From Microbotryum silenes-acaulis (lineage: Eukaryota > Basidiomycota > Microbotryomycetes > Microbotryales > Microbotryaceae), in assembly GCA_003665825.1 (NCBI GenBank), contig QPFY01000014.1, positions 836,542 to 900,541 on the forward strand: a stretch of DNA of 64,000 bases, given 5' to 3'. This document shows, piece after piece, positions 33,351-43,939 of the stretch. The position numbers and the translations under genes are program-made. Position 1 is the first letter of the stretch, and every line of letters starts with the position of its first letter. Below the pieces are notes generated by a model. The model saw nothing but the letters and a program-made list of their open reading frames with translations. It was not told where the DNA came from and ran no database searches.

Positions 33351-36011
33351 AGTGAGTTGGCCCATAATAGACCGAGCTTGGCCTTGTTTTGACTCGTATG
33401 ACTGACGACACTGGCCCACGCCCGAATTGGGGCCGTTGCAGTGAACGCCGCCGACACTACTAGTAGTAGCTCGACAGCGGACCGAGCGCGCGCCGCGACT
33501 GAGCAAGTTCGGAGGAGCGCGCGCCTCGCCGCAAAGAACGCGACGCGCGTGGCACACGGCGCCGACTCGCCCGCTCAGGCTCTTGCCTCGACCTCGACCT
33601 CGAGCTCAAGCGTAAATCCCAACACACAGGACCTCGCCGAACTGAGGGACGCGGTCTCTCCGTTGGGATCGTCGAGTCACTCGACCCCAATACGATCGCG
33701 CCGGGAGCCGGCCACGGACGAGCGAGCATCCGACAGAGCCGAGAGGATCTCCGAAGCGGTCCAGATGGACCAAAAACATTGTCCGGCCCTCGAGGCCTAC
33801 TTCTTCGGCCATCCGACCGCTGAGGAGCTCGCTAACAAGATCTGGCCCAAGGAGTCCAAGATTGGCACCGAAGAAGCGCTGGGCGAGGTCATAGCAGGTG
33901 TCATCAACAAGGTGAGTCGACGCCTGGGCTACTCGAGGGTGTGTATTCCTTCGAGAGCTGACTCGCCTTCCCATTGCCGTTTGTCTTACTGTTGGACCTC
34001 TAGACTGGAGACCGGCGACTGGTCGCCTGCAAGAACTCGACCCAGTACATCAGCGTCGCACCTGACCGCGTAAAGACGACCGACAAGACGGCCGACGTCG
34101 TGCTCTTGACCCACGCTGCGGTCGCGCACGACCCAACCCTCCCGAATGTATGGGCCCTTCCCAGTCACGCCGATCCGCAAGCCAAGGAAGCCGCCCCCGA
34201 TGCGGATCTCGACACCAACGTGAACTTCAACGTGAACGGAACCGGCAAGGGCCAGCATCACGACAAGGACAACAACGCAGAAGAAGAGAGCGCGAACAAG
34301 GTCAAGGTCAAGGTCAAGGTCAAGGACAAGGTCAAGGACAAGGTCAAGGACAAGGTCAAGGACAAGGTCAAGGACAAGGACGAGGACAAGGACGAGGACA
34401 AGGACGAGGACAAGGACGAGGACAAGGACGAGGACAAGGACGAGGACAAGGACGAGGACAAGGTGGACCTGAACCAGGCCAAACGCTCCTTTACGCAAGT
34501 GGCCGCCGTCGGCGAGACCAAAGCCGGCACCTCCAACGCCGAGGGCCAGTTGTTCCGACGGTTGTCGTTACTCCTTGCGACGCCGATTCGAGACTATGCG
34601 ATCGGGTTCACCCTGCGCGGCGACCATCTCAAAATCTACGTCATGGCTGCTTGCGGGGTGTTCCGCACCAACTCCAGAACGGTCAACAAAGACAACGGAG
34701 AGCTGTCGACCTTTCTCTACCGTCTCCTCAAACACAGTGATCGACTTAACGGCGTTCTCGCCACCACGACCTCGCTCGACGACCGCTACGGCCCGTTCAC
34801 GCTCTGCCCCGACTTCTTTCCGCCGGCGGCCTCAGAATTCATCTGGGGAGCAACGACGATGTCCAACTTCAAGATCGAGGAGCTCATCTTTCGTCGACAA
34901 AGAGAGTGCGACCGCGCAACGTCGACATACGAGGGCAAACTTGCTGCAGGCGCCAACATCAGGACCTTTGCAATGACGATCATCTGGGTCGAGGAGTCGC
35001 GCAACTCGGACTTGGCCGAGATCCGCAACCTCATCCAAGGAAAGAGACCTCGAGGGCTCGCTCCACTGGTCGGCGTCTTTCGCACCGGGTACAGGACCCT
35101 CCCCGTGTTCCTGCCCGGCGACGAATTCCTCGACGGTGTCACCCCGCGAGCCAGGGAGGTCGTCGTTCACGAAGAACGCTACCACCCACTCGCCAGACTC
35201 GAAAACACGAAGCAGCTCGCGCGCGCTCTCGAGGGTGCAATTGAGGGTGAGTGCTCAGAGCAGAGCGGGACAGCGCGCTGAAGGGTGTGCCGACACTGAC
35301 GACCCTTTGCCTTGCGTGACAGGGCACCGTCAGCTATGGAATCACGGCTTCATCCACCGGGACGTGTCCTATGGCAACGTAATGGTGGACCAATACGGCA
35401 AAGGAATATTGATCGACTACAATCTGGCGGTGAAGAAGGCTCGAACGGCTGAAGAAGAGTGTCGCCTCAGCCGCTCGGTACGTTCTCGCGTCCGTGCTAG
35501 CCCTCAACACGTTCTTGGTCTCACCCAACTCCTTCCCACCCTTCCCCTGTACCATGATCAACCACAGGACACGCTACCCTATATCTCTCGACTCTTGCTC
35601 AGCCCCGCAACTGAGGGTGTGGTGCACGAGCGCTGGCACGACATCGAGTCCTTTTTTTATGTGGCGTCCCGCACGGCTTTCCAATCTGAGTCTGCCGGCC
35701 CGCCCCCTTTCGAAAAGTCGGACGTTGCGCGTCTCTGGAACGCGTGGAATGCCAAGGATCTCAAAGATGCAGCAAGCAAGGAAAATGGGCTGTCTACGGA
35801 ACACGGCTTCGAGGAGCTCCTGAACGCATGCGCATCTCATTGGTCTGGCGTGGAGAAGGTTCTGAGTGTCCTGCAGCAAAATTGCTCGCTGGATCAGTCT
35901 TTCGCAAGGGTGAGACCCATCAATACAGAGCCAGAACTTGCGTCGCTTTGGAACTCCGGTCAGATGTCGTATGAACACGTCCAGGCGGCTTTCAAGGCCC
36001 TTTGCAAGTAG
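33351..36011 (+). CDS. FunK1-type fungal protein kinase, copy 2
   Basis: Exons: A at 33351 (or 33337), 33442-33911, 34004-35246, 35323-35477, 35568-36011, all in phase, about 770 residues. N-terminus has VRRSARLAAKN and a Ser-rich stretch; the central FunK1 domain has TGDRRLVACKNSTQYI, LLTHAAVAHDPTLP, IGFTLRGDHLKIYVMAACGV. The catalytic loop is GFIHRDVSYGNVMVD and the metal site LIDYNLA; then LPYISRLLLSP and HERWHDIESFFYV. A Lys/Val/Asp/Glu repeat (34,296-34,462) is inserted before QAKRSFTQVAAVGE and is absent from copy 4. The fourth intron joins to GAC (Asp) where copies 1, 3 and 4 have GGC (Gly) of the GT-PY motif. Otherwise intact. Substrate unknown. Confidence 0.9.
34296..34462. repeat. 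6/12-bp coding microsatellite in FunK1 copy 2
   Basis: Tandem AAGGTC/AAGGAC then GAGGACAAGGAC units coding alternating KVKVKDKVKD and KDEDKDED, in a 12-bp period. It forms a highly charged spacer between the N-terminal and central parts of the kinase. Confidence 0.95.
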
Positions 36012-37032
36012 AACCGTGCTCGACATCCGCGTTACTGTTTTGCATTTCTATGGACGAATCTGAATGTAATACTAGACTTCGTACTGCACGTTGCGATCAA
36101 TCTCCTAGATCGCGCATGCGCAGACCAATCGACATCATCCTGCCGAACCCGATGCGATCGACGACAGGAGTGGGGCGAGCTTCGGTGGGATCACGGCGGC
36201 CCGGCTATAACGAAAGCAAGCCTCCATGACCAGACAGGAGCACCAAAGCTTCAGTAGTGTGTTTCGACCTATTTATATGGGCACTTCCCAAATACCAAAT
36301 GCGGAATCCTCCTGCCAAGCACGAGCAGCTTTAGGAAACGGATAAAATACTAGTAAATTTATCAGCAAGGGTCAGCCTCAAGCGCGCGGGGCACCTGGCG
36401 GGAGGATTTGGCATTCGGTATTTGGAAAGTGTCCATTACTCTATTACTCTAACTAATAGAAAAAAAGCTTGAGTTAAGGAATGTACCTAAAATCGCTATC
36501 TTTGAGTTGGTTGGGCCGCCTGTGGTGGATGTACCAGCATACTAGTGTCTCTGCCGCACCTGCCTGTGGTGTCCATGTTCCGATCAGAAGTCATGTACAA
36601 GCGCTGTGGTGACTCTTTTTTTTTCAGAGCGGTTCCAACGAAGCTACAGCGTTCCGAATATCTTCCCGCTGACATAAAACAATGCTTCCACTCATATTGT
36701 ATTTAATGAGCCACAAGCGCGTGGCTTTGCATGATATTACTTCTACAGCAGAGCTCAGCCTGACGCACGAGGCGAGGGCTGGCGTCTGTCACGTGATGCG
36801 GTGCGCCGGCGGTGTCAGTGTCATTCCGGCAGTCAACCAGCGGCATTAGGGGCTGGACAACAGACCAAAGCACGTAAACACTCCTGCGCCACTCCCTCGA
36901 ACGTTTCCTTTTTCCCTCCCACTCTCATCCAATCTTAGTGACACTCATTCAAGAACAAAGCCTCGCCACTATCATAATTCGGTCCCAACGTCGCCAGGGA
37001 GGGCCACCGCAACCTCGCAACCTCGCCAAGTC
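36012..37032. repeat. Intergenic with dispersed repeat fragments
   Basis: 36,185-36,330 matches 43,425-43,560 (GGCCCGGCTATAACGAAAGC, then GACCAGACAGGAGCACC and TTTATATGGGCACTT). 36,395-36,435 is the same family's CCGCCAG / ATACCAAA part in inverse orientation. 36,510-36,600 resembles 46,090-46,170. No gene seen. Confidence 0.6.
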
Positions 37033-38880
37033 TTGGGCGCGAGGGTAGCGCCGTACCATGGGCCTGCTCGAGCGCCCGCGGCTCGACCCTCCTTTTCCTC
37101 CCGCTCTGATCAACAGAATCACCCCCCCGCGCGTCATGACAACAATTCAACCGATCTTGGTATTGCGACACGTTTACGAGCCCGCCGTGCAGCTGTGCAG
37201 AACGGACAGCGTGCTCAGCGCGATGGCCGACCCGACGCTGAGCCCACCCCACCGCCACCGCCGCAAAGGCGAGTGCGCCGGGCTCGAATCGCGCTCAAAC
37301 CCCTCAAGCCCCACGTTTCGATCCGCGACGATCTCGGACCCCAGACGGCCGTGTGCACCCACTGCAAGGCTCGACACTGGGAGTGCGAAAGGTCCAAGTC
37401 GACCCGACACTTTAGCACGTGCTGCTCGCATGGCAAGGTGCAGCTGCTGCCCCCTCCCCAGCCCAATCTCGAGTATCGGCAGCTTCTTGAAGGCTCATGT
37501 AGCGGTCAGTTGCTCCGTCCAACAACATCTGTCTGCAGTAGGCCCACATGCTGAACTGTGCGACAACCTTCCCCCGACAATCTTCCCACGCACACAGAAG
37601 CTAAAGCGTTCCGCGAGAACGCCCGGTCGTACAACAACGCGTTGTCGTTTACTTCGCTCGCTGCCCACTGGGACCAAACTCAAGTGGGCACGCTAGGACC
37701 CCCCGTGTTTCGTGTATTTGGTCGTCTTTAACATCGACTCGGCGCCCTGATCCCTGCCGTGAACCAACGCCCAGCCTTTGCTCAAACATGGCTCATCGAC
37801 CCGGCCGAGGCCACCGACACTCGACTTGGACCCGACAGCGCAGACAGTCGCATGCAACGATCTACTTTGACCAAGCTCGAGTCCATGTTGCGTACCGGCA
37901 ATCGCTTTGTGAGGGAGTTTGCATCAACCAAAGCTCGCGCAGTTCGGGATACGGCCAAAGAGAGGGTCCTGCGCCTCTGCCTACCACGAGGCCGAGACCG
38001 ACGCACCCACAACCTTCCTACGTCGAGCACGGAGATGGCAATGCATATCTGCGATTCCGACACCAACACGGGAGATCGTGGACCGCAAGACCTTATTCTT
38101 GAGGTGCACGATGTTCGATGTCCCGATGGTTGGCCCAAGTACCAAATCGTCAGCTCGCTCCATCCGTCTGCGATGCCTCTCCGGTACCCACTACTCTTCC
38201 CCACGGGGAAGATGGCTTCCACCCCAACATTCCTCTTTGCGGTTTCAACCAAGCTGGGCCGCGCATCGCCAGAAACCGAGAGCAGATCGACAATGATGTC
38301 CAATTGCGCGAGCTACTTGCCGGCCTTGGTCCAGATGAAGAAGACGAAGAGGAGGACGATGAAGATGAAGATGACGAGGAGGACAAAGAGAATGGTGATG
38401 GTGAACGTAAGCTAAGCGTCTTCAGCTCATTCTCACATACCTCTCTGTTGAGACGCACGCTCAGACTGACATAGATTGTTCGAAAATCTAGGACGAAGAT
38501 CAAGCAAGAGGAGTCGAGGTGGATCAACCCGAGTTTCGCGTTCCCAATTCTTTGCACATTACTTGCACAAACGTGATGCCTACTTCTCAATTCCGCATGC
38601 CACCCAGCGTCTCTTCCTCGAGTTCGTGATCGACGGATACTCTCAAGTCGAGACCGATCGACTCAAGTACGTCCGGTTGCAAAGAAAACTTCCGCCTCAC
38701 CACGGCCCAAGACATCACCGACGCTGTTGCCAACGGCTTGACCCCGGATCAAATTGGACGTTCGGGTGATTTTGGGCTCGACGTTCAAGAATAGCCCGCG
38801 GGAGCTCACGCAGCGTTACCAAGGTGCGATGGCTTGCGTTGTCAAATATGGAAAGCCTTCGCTGTTCGTCACGATTTTTT
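37033..38880 (+). pseudogene. Helitron replicase/helicase N-terminal half, broken
   Basis: In order: a zinc-binding CTHCKARHWECE...HFSTCCSHGKVQLLPPP block; after an intron (37,503-37,600) AFRENARSYNNALSFTSLAA and GPPVFRVFGRL; a TAA in frame at about 37,728; RPAFAQTWLIDPAEATDTRL; LTKLESMLRTGNRFVREFAS; DRRTHNLPTSSTEMA; LEVHDVRCPDGWPKYQIVSS; LRYPLLFPTG; then, after a one-base shift in the GGGG at about 38,206, EDGFHPNIPLCGFNQ; an acidic run; an intron; then DAYFSIPHATQRLFLEFVID, GSTFKNSPRELTQRYQGAMA and KYGKPSLFVT. These are the zinc finger and Helitron_like_N regions. The HUH Rep and helicase regions are missing: the sequence stops at 38,880. Not functional. Confidence 0.9.
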
Positions 38881-38926
38881 TTACATCATGTATACTCTTC
38901 ATTCTCCTGCTATTTGATTTTATCCT

Positions 38927-38953
38927 CCCGTTAATTTAACGGGATCCCACTGG
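38927..38953 (+). repeat. Candidate Helitron 3' terminus: hairpin plus CTGG
   Basis: Same hairpin CCCGTTAATTTAACGGG and CTGG-T arrangement as at 30,527. It lies about 50 bp downstream of the truncated coding region, consistent with an internally deleted element that kept its 3' end. Confidence 0.55.
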
Positions 38954-39557
38954 TTTAGAAAACAATCACGACACGAGGACGCGTCTCACGGGTGGGAGCG
39001 GCACACGCTGACGCGTTGTCAGGAGCAGACAGGAGAGGCAACATATCGTATGGTCGAATGGCTTCGAGTCAAGATATATGACCAAAGGGTACGGGGAAAG
39101 ATAGTAAGACCAGGACTGTGATCGATAGCGGCGCGTCAAGCGGCAACGCTGTCCTACGCTGTCGCTCGCTAGTCGCTCGCTAGTCGCTCGCTCCGTTCTA
39201 CTAGCGTGGTGAGACGGCACGTGACCTAATCACGTCCATCAATGCTACCTTATCCCCTCCGCTAATGATGTAATGATGTAATGATGTTCTAATCGAGCTT
39301 CTTCTCGCTACTAATCTAAAGAAGAAATTGACGATGAGTATGCCGAATACGCTTTATACGCAATGGCAGCATTTATAAGATTGGATTACTCCGATACGAG
39401 CACATGAGATGAACTTGTTGAACGCCACACCAGCCTCCGTGTTGCGCTAGTTCTCGGGCCATCTAGCAACCCGGGTTGCAGACTGGCAACCTGTGCGGCT
39501 ACGTCGCTTGGAAGCGAGGGTCGGAGGCGCGCGCAGCGCGCCACTTTCTAGGGTGCT

Positions 39558-39584
39558 TATATATATAGCTAGAGGTGCACCTCT
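39558..39584 (+). promoter_or_regulatory. TATA-like box followed by 14-bp palindrome
   Basis: TTATATATATAG at 39,558-39,569 is followed directly by the perfect palindrome AGAGGTGCACCTCT (39,571-39,584). Both are conserved in the duplicate at 58,116-58,142. It lies about 730 bp upstream of the FunK1 split start. Confidence 0.45.
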
Positions 39585-39586
39585 GA

Positions 39587-39883
39587 ATGTCCGAAGCCCC
39601 AAACGGTTATCGACCGTTGGCTGTCGCGTCGACGCGCCGACGCGTCGATCTGCCGCTCGGCGCCAGCCGCCTGCATGTGGTCGCAGTACAACTAAGCAAG
39701 GAGGGATGCTATTCGACCCACCTCATATATGGTACTGTGCCGTTCCACACGATTGTTGGTCGACAGGTCATTGAGTCATTGGGCCCGTCAACGACTGCGT
39801 ATCGTTCAACCGCGACGACTACGTATCGTTCAACCGCGGCCCAGGCCGCCCAGCTTTTGAGGCCGGGAGACCAGCCGAAGTGA
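39587..39883 (+). CDS. Small conserved ORF (98 aa), unknown
   Basis: Starts with ATG right after the TATA/palindrome element and encodes a 98-residue protein with LHVVAVQLSKEGCYSTHLIY and FHTIVGRQVIESLG. The duplicate at 58,145-58,441 differs by one residue (Thr to Ile). No family recognised. The TATA-like box is only about 18 bp before the ATG, which is close for a normal transcription start, so the ORF may be a leader ORF of the FunK1 transcript or spurious. Confidence 0.3.
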   Translation: MSEAPNGYRPLAVASTRRRVDLPLGASRLHVVAVQLSKEGCYSTHLIYGTVPFHTIVGRQVIESLGPSTTAYRSTATTTYRSTAAQAAQLLRPGDQPK

Positions 39884-40299
39884 CGCGCGCGGCAAGCCAC
39901 TTTCGATCGGCCGCCGCGCGCCAGCAAACGCTCGGACCGCGTTCTCGACGACGTTTGAGCGATTTTTGGAGCATGTAGAACAACTTTTGGTGATATTTCT
40001 GGGTGAAGCCGACGTCCGCTAGAAGAGGGTGTAAAAATTCGACAAAAACTTCAGAAAAGAGCGTTCTTCCACATGGGCCTCTGGCTGGCATGGGCTTCCG
40101 GGCGCGCTTTCGGCCGCAGGCGCGCGGAGTCCAGAGTTGGGAGTTGCGGAATGCTTATTCATGTCAGGTAATTGACACGTCTCGACCTTTCGCAAAGACC
40201 TTTCGCAACAAAGTGAAAGTCGCTTCAACTCTTGCTCTCCCTCACCCTCCTCCCACTCCCTGCTCGTATTCAAGACTTGCCCCGTGACGTCCTTGTCCT

Positions 40300-42955
40300 A
40301 GTGAGTTGGCCTATAATTTATAATGGACCGAGCTTGGCCTTCTGACTCGTATGACTGACGCCACTGGCCCACGCTCGAATTGGGGCCGTTGCAGTGACCG
40401 CCCGCGCCGACACCAACCCCGCGCGCCCGAGCGCCGCCGCGTCGACCGTGCCAGTGCGCAGGAGCGCGCGCCTCGCCGCTCAAGTTCCTACCGAGGCCTC
40501 AACCTCAACCTCGACCTCGACCCGGCCCTCGACCCCGCCCTCGACCCCGCCCTCGACCTCAGTCGCGACAAACTCGGGCCCGACATCGAGCACAAGCGCA
40601 AGCTCAAGCGCAAACCTCGACTTTGCCCCACTCAGCGCCGCGCTCCCTCCCGTCGGTTCGTCGTCGACCCCCTTACGACAGCAGCCTGCCCCCGCCGCCA
40701 CCCAATCGCTGCCGGCACACCTACCCAGCTCGTCGGCTCGCGCCCCATCAACGCCGGTACGCGCGCCCATCATCCGCGACAAGACTCGAGCAGGGCGAGC
40801 AGGTCGTTCACGCGAGGCCGTAGGCCTGTCAGGCATGTCGGACCTCGACGATGCCTTGCCACGCTCGAGTCCGATGAGGTCGAGTCCCGTTGTGTCGATG
40901 TCGGCCACGGCGGAAGCGAGGGAGCAACAGCTCTTCGCCCATATGGGCAAACCTCGACTTTCCAAAGCGATGGAAAAGTACTTTCTCGACACGCCTTCCA
41001 AGTACGAGGCCAAGATACTCGAACCGACGAAGAAACTGGGGACAGAGGCTGCGATGAAAGAGATGGCTGACGCGATCAAGGATGTGGTGAGTGCCCCGGT
41101 GCTATCGCTTGGCTTCGACCGCACGAGTATGACTGACCACTGTGTCCCGATCATTGATGCACCCGGGTGTAGACTGGTGATCGACGTCTGGTCGGATGCG
41201 GCAACTCGGGTAGCCACATTAAGCTGGCGCCCGATCGCGGGGAGCAGGAGAAGACCCCCGACGCCGTCATATTGACGCATGCGGCGGTGGCCGCTTCCCC
41301 CGATCTTCCGTTCGTTTGGGCGCAGTCAGAGCACCCAAAGGCGATGAAAGGCACGCCCCCGTCGCCTCAACGAGCATACTCGCAGATTGCAGTGGCGATT
41401 GAGGTGAAAGAGAGCGACACGAAGAGCGCAGAAGCGCGTGACCAAGTGCTTAGGCGGCTACACATGATCTGCACGACCGCACTCCGCGCCCACGCGATCG
41501 GGGTCACCCTTTGCGGGGACGTACTTCAAGTCTACCTCGTCAACGCGTGTGGGGTGTTCACGACGAGCGCCCGCAAGTGCGGTCAGGAAGCCGTGCTGCT
41601 CCGGCGCGTGCTGTCACACCTCATCGAACTCGACGACAGCGGGCTCGGGATGCTGGCCTCGACGAACGAGGTCGACGATGGTTTCGGCAATTTTGTCGTC
41701 TCGGACAAGTTTCTCCCACCCCGCGCCCACGACTTCGAGTCCGAGCTCGGCGATATCTCAGATCTCGAGATCCAGGAGCTCCTCTTCCGACGCCGAAGCT
41801 GCTTGGGTCGCGCAACTTCCGCTTTTCGCGTCACCGCAAGACACGCGCCTGTCGACCCCACGTCAATCACCTCGCCTGCCCCTGCCGCCGAGTACGCTAT
41901 GACAGTCGCATGGGTCGAGCAATCCCGCCTCGACGATGCGATTGCCCTACGTCGCAAGATGCACGCTGCGTCGCGTATCGACACCGAGGGTTTAAGCCTT
42001 AGCGCCGGCATCTACCGGGACGACTTCCGCACGCTTCCAACTTTCCTCGGTGATGATGAAAGCTTCGATGATATCGGGCCCCGGGCACTGGAGGTGGTCT
42101 TCCACCGACAGTGTTATCGGCCCCTCAACGCGGCGACCACGACCAGGGAACTCGCCCAGGCCGTACTTGGAGTCGTCAAAGGTGAGCACGGGAATCAACT
42201 GGGCGGCCTTGCGTTTGCGCTCCCTAGCCGACACGCCTATTCCCACGACATTGCAGGACACCGAAACCTCTACAGGCTGGGGTATATTCACCGGGATATT
42301 TCGTACGGCAACGTCGTCATCGACCGCGACGGTGTCGGCGCCCTCATTGATTATCACCTCGCCGTCCCGCATGATCGGCCTTGCACCGAGCTGCACCACA
42401 GAATACGATCCGTGCGTCCTCCCCTCTGTATGTTTCTCCGAGTGAAGTTTCTGACCAGCGCTAACCTTTGGACTATACGACGTCTGACAGGGCACGTGGC
42501 CCTACCTCGCCTGCTCGATCCTTGCCCAGCCAAAACAGCCGCTCGGTGTCGTCCACGAACGGTGGCACGACATCGAGTCGCTCTTTTACGTCATAATGGA
42601 ATCTTCGTTCCGCGAACCTAACCCGGGCAACAATGAAGAGCTTGTCATGACGCCAGAGGGTCAGATTATCTGGCGGCGCTGGAACAGCCCAGAAGCGAAC
42701 CAAGTCTATGTCAACAAAAAAATACTTTGCATGGACGAGGCATACGAACCTGTACTCGAAGGCTGCGCACATCGATGGACGAACATCAAGCAACTGGTCG
42801 ATATCTTGCAACACCATTGTGGTCTTGATAACCAGTTCACTATTTTCAAGGTGGCTGCGGAAGAGGCCAAGCTGGGGGAGTTGTGGGGTCCGTCCGGAAC
42901 GATGTCGCACGAGTCCATCATCTCGGACATTGAGCAGCTGCTTCCCTTGCTCTGA
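40300..42955 (+). CDS. FunK1-type fungal protein kinase, copy 3 (mosaic)
   Basis: Exons: A at 40300, 40395-41086, 41173-42181, 42257-42411, 42491-42955, all in phase, about 773 residues. The N-terminal region (VRRSARLAAQVPTEAS, then Ser/Thr/Pro repeats of 12 bp) is nearly identical to copy 4, while everything from MSDLDDALPRSSP on is nearly identical to copy 1. Hallmarks: TGDRRLVGCGNSGSHIKLAP, ILTHAAVAASPDLPFVWAQS, GYIHRDISYGNVVIDRDG, LIDYHLA, GTWPYLACSIL, ERWHDIESLFYVIM. No stop or frameshift, so this is the intact counterpart of copy 1. Intron 1 (40,301-40,394, GTGAGT to GCAG) would split the start codon A|TG. Substrate unknown for the family. Confidence 0.92.
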
Positions 42956-43324
42956 AGTGACCACCTTTGCGCTGAGCTTAAATATAGTTGCTCGTTGTTA
43001 GTTCAGAATATTGCAATAGATACCCCAGGTCAATTTCCGTCCGTTCCAGTATAATTCCAGGCTGGACATAGGACTGCGCCAGTGGTGCCTTCATTCGGCT
43101 CGACTGCGCAGAGTTTTTGGGCTAAGCCGTAGTCTGGGATGGCCGTACGTCATTCAGGCTTCGTTCATAGAAAGTTTCTTCTGAAAATCAAGGTTGTTGT
43201 CATACCATGTGAAAAAACGCGTAGCCTTGAGCCAACCAAATGAAAACTAAAGCCCCGCCTCAGAATCCTGTCTCTGATCTCACTGACCCTGCAGAGGGCC
43301 GATCCACTGAGCGACGTTTTTGGC
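42956..43324. other. FunK1 copy 3 3' region, no gene seen
   Basis: AT-richer 3' flank; no terminator or gene recognised. Confidence 0.4.
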
Positions 43325-43409
43325 GGGTAATACCCATCTGAATGGGTATTCCCTGGGCAGCGGTATTACCCGTGGAGGGGGGTATTACCCATCTCAACGG
43401 GTAATACCC
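43325..43409. repeat. Clustered GGGTAATACCC palindromes
   Basis: GGGTAATACCC (43,325-43,335) and the same sequence near 43,399-43,409 enclose GGGTATTCCC and two GGTATTACCC copies. The whole 85-bp stretch can fold on itself in several ways. Confidence 0.8.
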
Positions 43410-43424
43410 GCTCGGTGGGTGGGA

Positions 43425-43640
43425 TTACGACGGCCCGGCTATAACGAAAGCAAGCCTCCATTGACCAGACAGGAGCACCGAAGCTTCAGTAGTGTTTTTC
43501 AACCTGTTTATATGGGCACTTTTCAAATACCAAATACCAAATCCCCCCGCCAGCTGCCCGCCAGCTCTGCGCGCGCTGTCCAACGCAATCCTTGCAAAGA
43601 TGCTCGGGCGATTTGGGCGAGCGCCATCTGGTATTCGAGA
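43425..43640. repeat. Dispersed subtelomeric repeat
   Basis: Shares CGGCCCGGCTATAACGAAAG, ACCAGACAGGAGCACC and TTATATGGGCACTT with 36,185-36,330, and the AAATACCAAA...CCGCCAGCTGCCCG part with 24,611-24,700 and, inverted, 63,600-63,700 and 50,280-50,350. Confidence 0.8.
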
Positions 43641-43642
43641 GG

Positions 43643-43747
43643 GCCATAGCAAAAACAAAAACAAAACCCTGAAATGGGACGATCCCGGGATGATCCCGGG
43701 ATCGTCCCATTTCAGGGGGGGGGGGTTTGGCACCGTTTTGCTATGGC
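43643..43747. mobile_element. MITE-like palindromic element
   Basis: Outer inverted repeats GCCATAGCAAAA (43,643) and TTTTGCTATGGC (ending 43,747) enclose a perfect 24-bp-arm palindrome at 43,667-43,717 centred on TGA (core GATCCCGGGA/TCCCGGGATC). 105 bp in all, no coding capacity. A partial second copy lies at 15,043-15,097. Confidence 0.6.
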
Positions 43748-43939
43748 GGCGGCCCCCGCTGCCTTCGGCCACTGAGAGCGCTCGCGATCTCCGAAATGGA
43801 AAATAATCGAATGCGGTTCATCACGACACATCATACATACATCATCGGAGCGGTATTCGGGCTGGCGGAGCAATGAACCGCCGCCCACACAATCACGTGT
43901 TCGAGCGCTCACCCGGAGATGGTGACGGTCAGCGATCAT

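Larger units (their letters stand above)
39241..40640. repeat. Duplicated FunK1 upstream block (pairs with 54,781-54,810 and 57,882-59,215)
   Basis: From TCTAAAGAAGAAATTGACG (39,315) through FunK1 exon 2 the sequence is almost identical to 57,882 onward. The adjoining left flank GTTCTAATCGAGCTTCTTCT...CTACTAA (39,286-39,314) is found at 54,781-54,810, on the other side of the inserted Helitron. Position 39,314/39,315 is therefore the empty site. Confidence 0.92.

Noticed and set aside
34258..34536. Minus-strand LVLVLVLVL-type frames opposite the KVKD repeat
   Set aside because: Mirror of the coding microsatellite in FunK1 copy 2.
39168..39195. TAGTCGCTCGC triple repeat as an attachment site
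   Set aside because: Only three short units with no matching partner or recombinase nearby; simple local repeat.
40351..41070. ATG at 40,351 as the FunK1 copy 3 start (239-codon frame)
   Set aside because: It is in a different frame from the conserved RRSARLAA and kinase region, and no donor exists to bring it into phase; it lies inside the proposed first intron.
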